A stretch of DNA of 64,000 nt from Thioclava dalianensis (GCF_000715505.1 NZ_JHEH01000003.1:186001-250000); one strand, 5' to 3'; counted from the stretch's first letter, positions 33,661 through 42,774 are shown. A program made the numbers and translations. The notes: a model not told the origin generated them from the sequence alone.

Positions 33661-33678
33661 CCTGTCCGTTCGGATAGG
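33661..33678. promoter_or_regulatory. EPS-cluster dyad, copy 1
   Basis: CCTGTCCGTTCGGATAGG, one mismatch from the perfect copy at 36001. It lies between the response-regulator stop and the start of the chain-length/polymerase operon. Confidence 0.7.
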
Positions 33679-33683
33679 GTCGC

Positions 33684-34298
33684 TCAGAACAGCCCGGCAT
33701 CGCGCGCGACAATCGCGGCCTGCGTGCGGTTGTTCACGTCAAGCTTGCGGTAGAGCGTCTTCATATGCAGCTTGATCGTGGGCTCTGTCAGATCGAGATC
33801 GCGCGCAATCTCCTTGTTGGATTTGCCCTCGGTCAGCCCTTTGAGCACCTCATTCTCGCGCTGGGTCAGCCGTTGCGCCATCGGATGCGCTTCGGGCTGC
33901 TCACTGGCGCGCATGAAATCGATCGGTGCGTATTGCTCGCCCATCGCCATGAATTTCACAGCGTTCACCAGCGATTTCGCAGGCAGGGTCTTGGGAATGA
34001 ACCCGGCCGCCCCAAGCGCCAGCGCCTGCTCGGCGATCTCGCGCGTGGCTTGCCCCGATATCAAAGCGACGCGCTGCCCGCCTTTGAGCGCCAGCACCAC
34101 TTCAAGGCTCTCAAGCCCGCTCATCCCGGGCATTTTATAGTCGAGCAACACAAGATTATAGGCAGCGTCAGTATGAATGCGCGCGCAGGCTTCTTGGAAA
34201 TTCGACGCGCTGCTGACCTCGATTCCCTCTTCGGTCTCGAGAAAGGCGACCAATGTGTCGCGCAGAAGGTCGTGATCGTCAGCAATCAGGATACGCAT
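33684..34298 (-). CDS. LuxR/NarL-type response regulator
   Basis: A 204-residue two-component regulator. The receiver domain (residues 1-120) has the acidic pocket DD at 7-8, the phospho-acceptor Asp53 (LVLLDYKMPG), a conserved Ser/Gly near SGQA and the Lys in PKTL. The C-terminal LuxR HTH reads LTQRENEVLKGLTEGKSNKE and ends in TIKLHMKTLYRKL. The ATG at 34298 starts the receiver directly; frames upstream are not conserved. It is monocistronic, between two copies of the EPS dyad. It is the natural partner of the hybrid kinase 2.3 kb away. Confidence 0.9.
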   Translation of the reverse strand: MRILIADDHDLLRDTLVAFLETEEGIEVSSASNFQEACARIHTDAAYNLVLLDYKMPGMSGLESLEVVLALKGGQRVALISGQATREIAEQALALGAAGFIPKTLPAKSLVNAVKFMAMGEQYAPIDFMRASEQPEAHPMAQRLTQRENEVLKGLTEGKSNKEIARDLDLTEPTIKLHMKTLYRKLDVNNRTQAAIVARDAGLF

Positions 34299-34396
34299 AA
34301 AAATGTACTCACCTAAGGGTTGAATCACCCTATCTGAAACCCGCGGCACAATTAAGGCAATATTTACCATTCGCAAGCACACAAGCCGATAGTGTG

Positions 34397-34414
34397 ACTA
34401 TCCGTTCGGATAGG
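34397..34414. promoter_or_regulatory. EPS-cluster dyad, copy 2
   Basis: ACTATCCGTTCGGATAGG, identical to copy 3 except for the first base. It is in the divergent region between the response-regulator gene and the priming-glycosyltransferase gene, about 100 bp upstream of the former and 165 bp upstream of the latter. Confidence 0.75.
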
Positions 34415-34578
34415 CCCCCTCTCCGTTCTCCCCAAAAGCGATCCGAAAAGGATCACACCTTATCCCTTGGCGGCAGATCCCTGCCCTAACGCGCGGCCTT
34501 GGTATCCGGGCGCGAAATTGCGCGGGCTATAAGGCAAAGGGCAATGTCGGGAAAAGACCGATCATCCAGGAGAATCCG

Positions 34579-35989
34579 ATGAACGCCCTTACCGATTTCA
34601 CGACCGACGCCCCCGTTCAGGCCGCAGGCCCCTTCGCAGGCTACGACATGTCCATGATCGAGACCCTCGTGCGCAAGTCGGTGCTGGGTCAGCCGCTCGT
34701 GGATGCCGACACAGAAACCGCCATTGCCGCACTTCTGGACGGATCGGACCGCTGCGTGTATTTCCTGAACGCACATTGCGCCAATCTGCAGAACCGCGAC
34801 CGCGCTTATGCCGCAGCCCTCGCACGGGCCGATGCACTCCTGCCCGACGGGATCGGGGTGGATATGGCGGCCCGTATGACTGGCACGCGACTGAGCGAAA
34901 ATCTCAACGGCACCGACTTCACCCCGGCTCTGCTGCAAGAGGCGGCGGCCCGCGGGTTGTCCGTTTTCCTGTTCGGCGCAAGCCCCGGCACGGCGCAGGC
35001 CGCAGCCGCCAAGCTCAGCTCGGACATTCCGGGGCTGCAGATCGCAGGCACGCGCGATGGCTATGAGGGCGCTGCGGATTCGCAAGCCGCCATCGCTGAA
35101 ATCAACGCCTCGGGCGCAGATATCTTGCTGGTCGCGATGGGCGTGCCGATGCAGGAATTGTGGATCGACCGCCACTTGGACGACCTCTCGCCGCGCCTCG
35201 TGCTGGGCGTGGGCGCGCTGTTCGATTTCCTCGCAGGCAATGTCTCGCGTGCGCCGAGCCTGCTGCGCCGTGCGCGGCTCGAATGGGTCTGGCGGCTTGC
35301 GCAAGAGCCGCGCCGCCTCGCGAAACGCTACCTTCTGGGCAATGCGAGCTTTTTGATCCGCGCGGGACGTCACGCGCTCCATCATGCGGGCCGCGACGCG
35401 GTGCTCAAGCGCGGCTTCGACATCGCCTTCAGCGCCGCCCTGATCGCGCTCATCTCGCCGATCCTGTTGCTGGTGGCCGCGTTGATCCAGATCGACAGCC
35501 CCGGCCCCTTCCTGTTCCGTCAGGTCCGCATCGGCAAGAACGGCAAACCGTTCACGATCTACAAATTCCGCACCATGTTCACCGATGCCGAAGCCCGGCT
35601 CGCCGCGATCCGCGCGCTTTCCGACCGCGAGGGCATCTGCTTCAAGGCGCGCAACGATCCGCGTGTGACCCGCGTCGGGCGCATCCTGCGCCGCTATTCC
35701 ATCGACGAGCTGCCGCAGATCTTCAACGTGCTGTTTGGCCAGATGTCTCTGGTCGGTCCGCGCCCGGCCCTCGCCTGTGAAGTGGACGCCTATCCGGCGC
35801 GCGCTTGAGCGTCTGAACGCGCGTCCGGGCATCACCGGGATCTGGCAAGTGTCGGGGCGCGCCGATATCGGCTTTGACAAGATGGTCGATATGGATGTGG
35901 CCTATGTCCGATCGCGCAGCTTCCTGCTGGATATGCTGCTACTGTCGATGACCGCGCGGGCCGTGATTTCGGGGCGCGGCGCCTACTGA
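34579..35989 (+). pseudogene. WecG/TagA-sugar transferase fusion, interrupted by a +1 frameshift
   Basis: A bifunctional EPS-initiation enzyme. The N-terminal half is a WecG/TagA/CpsF glycosyltransferase (DGIGVDMAARMTG, LLVAMGVPMQELW). From residue 275 it continues as an undecaprenyl-phosphate sugar transferase (LKRGFDIAFSAALI membrane segment, KFRTMFTDAE, QMSLVGPRPAL). The frame stops at TGA 35806-35808. The missing C-terminal core continues in the next frame from about 35794 (RRALERLNARPGITGIWQ, then VSGR and ISGRGAY, ending at 35989). One extra base between 35791 and 35805 explains it: a real mutation, phase variation or a sequencing error. Without the shift the protein would have about 469 residues. 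Confidence 0.85.
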
Positions 35990-36000
35990 GCGCCCCCTTT

Positions 36001-36018
36001 CCTATCCGTTCGGATAGG
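36001..36018. promoter_or_regulatory. EPS-cluster dyad, copy 3 (perfect)
   Basis: CCTATCCGTTCGGATAGG has perfect 8-bp arms around TT. It lies 12 bp after the priming-transferase frame ends and about 80 bp upstream of the periplasmic protein/hybrid kinase operon. Confidence 0.8.
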
Positions 36019-36099
36019 CCCCCATCCGCATGAGCGGATGAAAGTGAACGACAATAGTGACAATGTGCCTTCAACCTCCTCTCCTCAAGGAACAGACCC

Positions 36100-36618
36100 A
36101 TGCGCCTTATCCAGTCAGTCTTCGCTCCGGCCCTCGCGCTCGTCATCGCGCTCGCCTCAGCGCCCGCAATGGCAGAGCCCCTGCCCAAACCTACCGGCCC
36201 CGTGCTCCTGACGATCAGCGGCGATATCGAGATCACCAATACCGATGAGGGCACCGCCGCCTTCGACCTCGCGATGCTGCGCGAGATCGGCCAGAGCGAG
36301 ATCGAGACCACGACGATCTGGACCGAGGGTCGTCACCGTTTCACCGGCGTCTCACTCAAGGCGCTGCTTGAGCGGGTGGGTGCGAAGGGCAAGATGCTCA
36401 AAGCCACCGCAATCAACGATTACAGCGTCGAGATTCCGACCTCGGACGCGGTGCGCAATGGCCCAATCGTCGCCTATGAAATGGACGGCCAGACCATGTC
36501 GCGGCGCGAAAAAGGACCGCTTTGGGTGATCTACCCCTATTCGTCATCGAGTGACTATCGGAGCGAAGTCATCTATTCCCGGAGTATCTGGCAACTCGAC
36601 AGGATCTCGCTCGAATGA
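36100..36618 (+). CDS. Periplasmic molybdopterin-oxidoreductase-fold protein without cysteine
   Basis: A 172-residue exported protein with signal peptide ALALVIALASAPAMA (cleavage near residue 25). The mature part resembles the sulfite-oxidase-type molybdopterin-binding fold: FTGVSLKALLERVGAKG, then ATAINDYSVEIPTSDA and GPLWVIYPY. There is no cysteine anywhere, so the usual molybdenum ligand is missing and catalysis is unlikely. It overlaps the hybrid kinase start by ATGA, suggesting it works as the periplasmic sensing partner of that kinase (inference). Confidence 0.75.
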   Translation: MRLIQSVFAPALALVIALASAPAMAEPLPKPTGPVLLTISGDIEITNTDEGTAAFDLAMLREIGQSEIETTTIWTEGRHRFTGVSLKALLERVGAKGKMLKATAINDYSVEIPTSDAVRNGPIVAYEMDGQTMSRREKGPLWVIYPYSSSSDYRSEVIYSRSIWQLDRISLE

Positions 36619-39140
36619 CCCCAGCCGAAGGCCCCCCCGTCCGCGCCAAGTTCGACAAGGCGCGGATCGGCAGCGGTATTCTCCTTACCCTCGCGGCGAT
36701 GTGCCTTATGGCCATCGCCTTTCTTGCGCTCGAGATCACCCGCGAGCTGCGCTATCTCAGTTCAGCCAATTCCGACAATGTGCACTGGACGCTTTCGCAG
36801 GCCGAGGTGGAATTTCTCGAATTGCAGCATGCGGTCGATCGCTCCTTGCACAGCGACAATAGCGGGCTGGATCGGGTGGTCGAGGAATTCGACATCTTCT
36901 ACAGCCGCATGGACACGCTCGCGCGCGGTCAGCTTTACGCGCCGCTGCGCCGCGATCCCGCCTTTATCGAACCCGTGACGGCGGTGCGGACGCAGTTGGA
37001 TGCGATGATCCCCATCATTGATGGGCCGCGCGATCAATTGCGCGATCGGCTTGACGATTTTGCCCGTGAGCTACATCCGCTCCGGCTGGAGGTGCGCGAT
37101 CTGGCAACAGCCGGGCTCAAGCATTTTGCGCGCAGCTCCGATGCAAGCCGGGTCTCCGTCTCGGTGACGCTGCTTCGGCTTGGGATCGTGACCGGGGTCT
37201 TGCTGCTGGCACTCGCCATTTTGCTGTTCAACTACCGGCGCGTGATGTTCCAGATCGCGCGGCGTGGACGCGAGCTTAGCGATGCCTATGCGCGGCTCAA
37301 CACGATTCTTGAGACCTCGCTCGACGGGGTGATCGTGGCCGAAATGGACGGGCAGATCCTCAGTTTCAACCCGGCTGCCGAACGGATGTTTGGCCTTGAG
37401 GCCCCGGATGTGATCGGGCGTGGCATGGGCGAGCTGATCCTATCCGACCCTGAGCGCGAGAGCGATGCGGCGGGCATGGAACGGGCGCGGCCGAATGGTC
37501 CGCTTCACGTCATTGGCCAAGGAAGGGTCAAGCTTGAAGCCAAGCGCGCGAATGGCGATTTGTTCCCGCTGGAGCTGGCCATCGAGCGGGCGAGCACCCG
37601 CGAGGGCACGCTTGCCGTGGCCTTCCTGCGCGACATTTCCCTCAGGGTCGCCGCCGAGAACGAGCTGGTTCAGGCCCGCGACCGGGCGCTCGCAGGCGAA
37701 CAGGCCAAGTCGGAATTCCTCGCGATGATGACGCATGAAATCCGCACGCCGCTCAACGGGGTGCTGGGCAATCTGTCGCTCCTCAAAGGCACCCAGCTTG
37801 GCACGGCGCAGGCGCGCTATGTGCGCAATATGGAAATCTCGGGCGAGCTGTTGATGCAGCATGTCGATGCGGTGCTCGATGTGGCGCGGTTCGAATCCGG
37901 CGTCGAGACCATGCGCGCGGATGTCGTGCATCTTGGCCAGTTGATCCAGGACATCGTGGATTCGCAATCGAGCGGTGCCGAGGCGCATGGCAACAGCTTG
38001 CAATGGGGTTGGGTTGGCGCGCCGCTCACATGGGTGCGCATCGATGCCTCGCGGCTGCAACAGGTGCTGCTCAACCTCGTGGGCAACGCGATCAAGTTCA
38101 CCCGCAACGGGCGGATCACGATTGAGGCCGAGGCCAATGAGGCAGGTGCCGAGATGCGGCTCGACCTGCGTGTCATCGATACCGGGATCGGCATCGCGCT
38201 GGACGATCAGGCGCGGGTCTTCGAGGATTTCCAGACCGTGAAGAGCAGCCAGACGCGCGCAATCGGGGGCACGGGCCTTGGCCTGAGCATCGCGCGGCGG
38301 TTCGTTCAGGCGATGGAGGGGGAGATCGGTCTTGAAAGCACGCCCGGAGAGGGCAGCGTCTTCTGGCTGCAAATCCCGGTGGAGGTCGCGCAAGCGCAAG
38401 ACGCCCCCGCGCCGGATGCGACCGCAGCCGTGCCCGCCCGCGCGACGCCCGCGCTCAACGTGCTTTTGGTCGAGGATGACGACATAAACCTCGAGATTGC
38501 GCGCGAATTGCTGGAGCGGATGGCGCATCAGGTGAGTTGCGCGCGCGACGGGCAGCAGGCCGTCGATATGGCGGAGCGCACCCGCTATGACCTGATCTTG
38601 ATGGATATTCGGATGCCCGTCATGGACGGGCTGGAAGCCACGCGGCGCATCCGCGCAAGCGAGGGAGCCAGTCGCGACGTGCCGATCATCGCGTTTTCCG
38701 CCAATGTTCTGCCCGAGGCGAAAGAGCGGTTCGCCGCAGCCGGAATGTCGGGCTTTCTGGGCAAGCCGCTCAAAGGGGCGGAGCTGTCGGACTTGCTCGC
38801 TGAGTTTTTCGCGTCCCCCAGTGAGGCGGCGAGTGCACCGTCGGAGGCGCCGCCTGCCGTCCCGCGCAATCCGCTTGAGGCTTTGGCGATCCGTCACTCG
38901 GATGAATTGCAGCAGTTCTTCGACTGGCTTGACGGGGTCTCTGTTGCGGCTGCTGAGATCGCGGCGCGCGCGCATAAGCTCGCGGGCAGTTCCGCCGCTT
39001 TCGGTCAGGCCGATTTGCACGCCGCGCTGATCGCGCTTGAAAACGCGGCGGAGGGGGCATCCGACACGCAAAGCTTGGCCCCCGAGATCGCGCATGCGCG
39101 GATGGCGTGGAAGGCCGCGCCCACGCCGCAGCTCGGCTGA
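36615..39140 (+). CDS. Tripartite hybrid histidine kinase (HisKA-REC-HPt)
   Basis: An 841-residue membrane-bound sensor kinase of ArcB-like layout. Membrane helices at about 17-40 and 186-206 enclose a 145-residue periplasmic helical domain. A PAS domain (225-345) follows, then HisKA with His374 (MMTHEIRTPLNG), HATPase (NLVGNAIKF, DTGIGI, GGTGLGLSI), a receiver with Asp664 (LILMDIRMPVMDG) and a C-terminal HPt with His787 (AHKLAGSSAAFG). All relay residues are present. It shares an operon with the periplasmic protein above and lies inside the EPS locus. The likely final acceptor is the LuxR-type regulator at 33684-34298. Confidence 0.92.
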   Translation: MTPAEGPPVRAKFDKARIGSGILLTLAAMCLMAIAFLALEITRELRYLSSANSDNVHWTLSQAEVEFLELQHAVDRSLHSDNSGLDRVVEEFDIFYSRMDTLARGQLYAPLRRDPAFIEPVTAVRTQLDAMIPIIDGPRDQLRDRLDDFARELHPLRLEVRDLATAGLKHFARSSDASRVSVSVTLLRLGIVTGVLLLALAILLFNYRRVMFQIARRGRELSDAYARLNTILETSLDGVIVAEMDGQILSFNPAAERMFGLEAPDVIGRGMGELILSDPERESDAAGMERARPNGPLHVIGQGRVKLEAKRANGDLFPLELAIERASTREGTLAVAFLRDISLRVAAENELVQARDRALAGEQAKSEFLAMMTHEIRTPLNGVLGNLSLLKGTQLGTAQARYVRNMEISGELLMQHVDAVLDVARFESGVETMRADVVHLGQLIQDIVDSQSSGAEAHGNSLQWGWVGAPLTWVRIDASRLQQVLLNLVGNAIKFTRNGRITIEAEANEAGAEMRLDLRVIDTGIGIALDDQARVFEDFQTVKSSQTRAIGGTGLGLSIARRFVQAMEGEIGLESTPGEGSVFWLQIPVEVAQAQDAPAPDATAAVPARATPALNVLLVEDDDINLEIARELLERMAHQVSCARDGQQAVDMAERTRYDLILMDIRMPVMDGLEATRRIRASEGASRDVPIIAFSANVLPEAKERFAAAGMSGFLGKPLKGAELSDLLAEFFASPSEAASAPSEAPPAVPRNPLEALAIRHSDELQQFFDWLDGVSVAAAEIAARAHKLAGSSAAFGQADLHAALIALENAAEGASDTQSLAPEIAHARMAWKAAPTPQLG

Positions 39141-39147
39141 CGGCGCA

Positions 39148-40359
39148 TTACTGCGAGATCAGACCGACCGTCGCCACAGTGCCAATGGCGCGCGCGGCTT
39201 CGGTGACATTGGTCACGCCGCTGTCGTAGCAGGCAATGGCATCGCCCGGCAGAAGATAGGGATCGTAATCGTCGCGATCCGCGCGCTGCAGCATATCCTC
39301 GATATTGCGCTCGATCACCGTCGAGACGCCGGTCAGCGGATCGCGCGTCACCAGCACGGCCGAGCGCTTGGCATTGGTCGAACGGGTGCCCCCCACGCAG
39401 TTCGTATCGACCACGGCTTGCAAGAAACGCGTGCCATAGGGCACTTCGCGCACCTCCCGTCCGATGGCCGAGGGCGCATTTCCGGTCGCGGGCTGCGTCA
39501 GGTTTGACAGGAACAGCGACACGCCGGGCGGGCTGACCGGGCTCGGGCGCATCAAATCATCCTGGAAGCATTGCCGCGAGGGCACGACGATCTCATCGCC
39601 GCTCAAAAGCATCACATCCACGGAATTGCGCCCCTCGAACACGCCGCGCATATCGAGCACATAGCGCTGCCCGCCGCGATGCAGCTCAATCGCGGAGAGA
39701 TCGGCATCGGGGCGCACCCCGCCCGCCGCGCGCAGCGCGCCCGAGAGGTTGCGCGCCTCGGTCGAGGCCCCCAGCGCTTGCTGGCGGGTGGTATCGACCC
39801 GCTCGCCGGATTGGCCGATCTCGACGGAATGCGGCTCGAACACCGCGCCCGACACCGCGACCGAAACCGGCGCGAAATCGGCCACGCGCACCGAGATGCG
39901 CGGCTCTTCCTCATAGAGCCCCTCTTTGAGCAAGGCGCGGCCCAGATCATCCTCGATCTGAGCGGGGCTGCGCCCCTGCGCGCGCACCGGCGCCAAGAAG
40001 GGCAGCTTGAGCATGCCGTCGCGAGAAATCACGTAATCGCCGTTGAAGGTCTTGTCGTCCCCCACGCGCACATTGACGAGGTCATTGCGAGACAGGCGCT
40101 CTCCGGTGAGCGCATGGGCGGTGATGCCCGCGCTTTTGGAGGCCGATCCGCGCGCAGGCTGGCACCGCTCGGAATTGAGCCGCTTGGAGATCAGCGCCGT
40201 GGCCTGCGGGTCGTACTTCCCCGGATCGCGATACTGCGCCTGATAGCCGCCCCCGTCGCGGACAGGGCCGATATTTTGCGGCGACGGTGCCGGGCTGCAC
40301 CCGAAGGTCAGGAGCGCTCCGATACAAGTGCCAAGCAGGCGTGTGCGGGTGATCGACAT
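39148..40359 (-). CDS. Wza-type polysaccharide export lipoprotein
   Basis: A 403-residue outer-membrane export protein. A lipoprotein signal ends at LLTFGCSPAP (lipobox Cys near residue 21). A Poly_export domain follows (VNVRVGDDKTFNGDYVISRDGMLKLP region, quoted in part as FNGDYVISRDGML), then SLBB-type segments (APVSVAVSGAVFEP, ALGASTEARNLSGALRAAGG). The ATG at 40359, nine bases after GGAG, is preferred over one two codons upstream. It forms the outer-membrane channel for the EPS. It is convergent with the hybrid-kinase gene and divergent from the flippase gene, with an EPS dyad between the latter two. Confidence 0.87.
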   Translation of the reverse strand: MSITRTRLLGTCIGALLTFGCSPAPSPQNIGPVRDGGGYQAQYRDPGKYDPQATALISKRLNSERCQPARGSASKSAGITAHALTGERLSRNDLVNVRVGDDKTFNGDYVISRDGMLKLPFLAPVRAQGRSPAQIEDDLGRALLKEGLYEEEPRISVRVADFAPVSVAVSGAVFEPHSVEIGQSGERVDTTRQQALGASTEARNLSGALRAAGGVRPDADLSAIELHRGGQRYVLDMRGVFEGRNSVDVMLLSGDEIVVPSRQCFQDDLMRPSPVSPPGVSLFLSNLTQPATGNAPSAIGREVREVPYGTRFLQAVVDTNCVGGTRSTNAKRSAVLVTRDPLTGVSTVIERNIEDMLQRADRDDYDPYLLPGDAIACYDSGVTNVTEAARAIGTVATVGLISQ

Positions 40360-40436
40360 GTCCATCCTCTCCGGGCGGGGTTACTCGCTCATAACGCGAA
40401 CATCCCGAGCGACCAAGCCTCCCATACGCGTCAGGC

Positions 40437-40454
40437 CCTATCCCGAAGGATAGG
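40437..40454. promoter_or_regulatory. EPS-cluster dyad, copy 4
   Basis: CCTATCCCGAAGGATAGG: the outer 7-bp arms are identical to the perfect copy, while the four central bases differ. It lies in the 217-bp divergent region between the export lipoprotein and the flippase operon, placing both under the same control. Confidence 0.75.
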
Positions 40455-40576
40455 TGTTGCTCCCCCACCGCGCCCCTCGCCCCTCCCGGCGCGCGCGCGA
40501 CAGGATACGGCGTTCAAAGATATTGGTTAGCAGACGCTTAACGGCCCATGGCCCCTCACAGAAAACGCAAACCAAG

Positions 40577-41839
40577 ATGCCCTCGCAAGCCAGAACCCTT
40601 TTCGGTCATCTCGTGGCCTACGGCGCCTCCGAGCTCGCCTCCAAACTTTCCCGGCTGGGTGTCGTGATCGCGGTCGCACGCACGCTAGAGGTGAAAGAGA
40701 TCGGGATCGCCGCGGCCGCGCTGGCGATTGGCGATCTGCTCAAATCGCTCACCGAGAACGGGATCGGCCAACGGTTGATCGCGGCCCGCGACGAGGATCT
40801 GCCCGCCCTGTGCAACCGTGCCCACCAGCTCTTCTGGATCTGGGGCTTGGGGCTTTTCGCAGCCCAGGCAGCACTGGCCGGGCTCGTCTGGGGGCTGAGC
40901 GGCAACACGATGCTTGCACTCCTGATCCTCGTGCTCTCGGGCGAATATCTTTTCATGCCGGGCGGGCTTGTGCAGACCGCGCTGGCGCTGCGCAAGGGAC
41001 GCCTGAAGAAGACCGCAGCGATTGCCGGAGGACAGGCAGTTCTCGCCAATCTCGCCTCGATCGTGCTTGCGTTTTATTGGCCCACAGCGCTCGCGCTTGT
41101 GCTGCCGCGCCTTGTCACCGCGCCGTTCTGGCTGATCTCGATGCGCCGCCTGCATCCGTGGCGCCGCGACCCTGCGGCGGGCATGGCGCCTGTGCGACCG
41201 TTCGTGCAGTTCGGCTGGGCGGTCCTTGGCACCGAGATCGTCAAGACCGCGCGGCTGCATGCCGACAAGCTGCTGATCGGCGCGCTGCTTGGGCCTGAAT
41301 TGCTTGGCTTCTACTTCATGGCCTTCAATGCGGGGCTGAGCCTTGCGACCTCTTTCTCGACCGCCTTTGCCGCCGTGCTCTTCCCGCATCTTTGCACCAG
41401 CGCGGACCGTGCAGGCGCGTTGCGTCAGGCGCTTCTGGTCTCACTTTGCCTCGTGGCCCCTGCAGTGATGGCGCAATCGCTCGCAGCCCCGTGGTATGTG
41501 CCGATCCTGCTGGGCGAGCGTTGGGCCGAGCTGGCCCAGCCCATCGCGATCCTCTGCCTCGTTGCGATCCCCACGATGCTTTGGACCGCCGCCGCAGGTT
41601 GGATGCGCGCCGAGAACCGCCCCGGGCGCGAGCTTGCGGCTACGGCTGTGCTGACACTTGCGCTGATCGCCAACACCGTGATCACCGCCCCTTTCGGGCT
41701 TGTAACCATCGCCTGGGGATATCTGGCCGTGGCGAGCGTCACGATGCTGGCCCTGTCCCTCCCGGCGCTGCGCGCCGCCCTGTCGAGCCCCCGCCCTCAA
41801 GCCGCGCAGCTCCCCCTCCCCCTGCCGATGAAAGCCTGA
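40577..41839 (+). CDS. Wzx-type polysaccharide flippase (MATE/MOP superfamily)
   Basis: A 420-residue protein with about 12 hydrophobic helices and a typical opening FGHLVAYGASELASKLSRLG, as in PST/MOP-family lipid-linked oligosaccharide flippases. ELLGFYFMAFNAGLSLATSFS is the conserved mid-protein segment. The ATG at 40577 starts the family sequence; the open frame continues upstream without similarity. It heads a four-gene operon with three glycosyltransferases. Confidence 0.84.
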   Translation: MPSQARTLFGHLVAYGASELASKLSRLGVVIAVARTLEVKEIGIAAAALAIGDLLKSLTENGIGQRLIAARDEDLPALCNRAHQLFWIWGLGLFAAQAALAGLVWGLSGNTMLALLILVLSGEYLFMPGGLVQTALALRKGRLKKTAAIAGGQAVLANLASIVLAFYWPTALALVLPRLVTAPFWLISMRRLHPWRRDPAAGMAPVRPFVQFGWAVLGTEIVKTARLHADKLLIGALLGPELLGFYFMAFNAGLSLATSFSTAFAAVLFPHLCTSADRAGALRQALLVSLCLVAPAVMAQSLAAPWYVPILLGERWAELAQPIAILCLVAIPTMLWTAAAGWMRAENRPGRELAATAVLTLALIANTVITAPFGLVTIAWGYLAVASVTMLALSLPALRAALSSPRPQAAQLPLPLPMKA

Positions 41840-41842
41840 GCC

Positions 41843-42763
41843 ATGACTGTGATCTCTGTCATCATTCCCGTCTACAACGCCGCCGCCACGCTGCCCGCCA
41901 CAATCACGGCGCTGCGCGCGCAAAGCCTGCGCGAGTGGGAGGCGATCTTGGTCGAGGATGGCTCCAGCGACGAGAGCTGGCAGGTCGCGCAAGCTCTGGC
42001 CGCCCGCGATCCGCGCATCACGCTGCTGCGCAATCCCGGCAAGGGCCCAAGCGATGCGCGCAATTTCGCAGCGCTCACCATCGCCCGCGCCGAGATCCTC
42101 GCCTTTTGCGACGCTGATGATCTGTGGATGCCGGGCAAGCTCGCCTCGGTCATGGCGGCGTTTGCCGATGGCCGCCATGCCTGTTTCGGACGCATCCATT
42201 TCTTCAACACCGATCCGCGCGACAGCCGCACCCGCTCCACCGTGCCCAGCGGTCCGGTCAGCCTGCCCGCACTAATCGGCGAGAACCCGGTCTGCACGAT
42301 GTCGAACCTCTCGATCCGCCGCGAGGTCTTTGCAGCGCTTGGCGGGTTGCGCGCCGATATGGTGCATAACGAGGATCTGGAGTTTCTGGTTCGCCTCGTC
42401 GGTCACGGCTATCGGCTGCAAGGGATCGATGCCGATCACGTTCGTTATCGGATGAGCCCCTATGGGCTTTCGGCGGACCTGCACCGGATGCGCGAGAGCC
42501 GGAATGAAGCGCTCCGCACCGCTGCGATGTTCGGGGTGCCGATCACGCCCTGCGCCGAGGCCGTGCACCTGCGCTATCTCGCGCGCCGCGCGCTGCGGGT
42601 GGGGGCGCCTGCCTCGGTCACGCTCGGCTTCGTGCTTGAAGGGCTCGGATGCGATGCCCGCGCCTTCCTTTTGCCGCTGCATCGGGGCCTCGCCACGGTC
42701 TGCGCCGCCTTCATCAACCCAGTTCTGCCACGCGCCCTGCGCCGCGCCCTTTTTGCCAATTGA
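41843..42763 (+). CDS. Glycosyltransferase family 2 (EPS)
   Basis: A 306-residue GT2 enzyme of GT-A fold. Nucleotide-binding opening SVIIPVYNAAATL, EDGSSDES and the metal-binding CDADD (residues about 91-95) are present; NEDLEFLVRLVGHG carries the catalytic-base ED motif. It starts three bases after the flippase stop. It adds a sugar to the lipid-linked EPS repeat unit in the cytoplasm; donor and acceptor are unknown. Confidence 0.87.
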   Translation: MTVISVIIPVYNAAATLPATITALRAQSLREWEAILVEDGSSDESWQVAQALAARDPRITLLRNPGKGPSDARNFAALTIARAEILAFCDADDLWMPGKLASVMAAFADGRHACFGRIHFFNTDPRDSRTRSTVPSGPVSLPALIGENPVCTMSNLSIRREVFAALGGLRADMVHNEDLEFLVRLVGHGYRLQGIDADHVRYRMSPYGLSADLHRMRESRNEALRTAAMFGVPITPCAEAVHLRYLARRALRVGAPASVTLGFVLEGLGCDARAFLLPLHRGLATVCAAFINPVLPRALRRALFAN

Positions 42764-42774
42764 GGAGATCTGCC

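Noticed and set aside
34486-35880. 464-codon minus-strand frame opposite the priming glycosyltransferase
   Set aside because: Shadow of the real gene; no motif and no ribosome-binding site.
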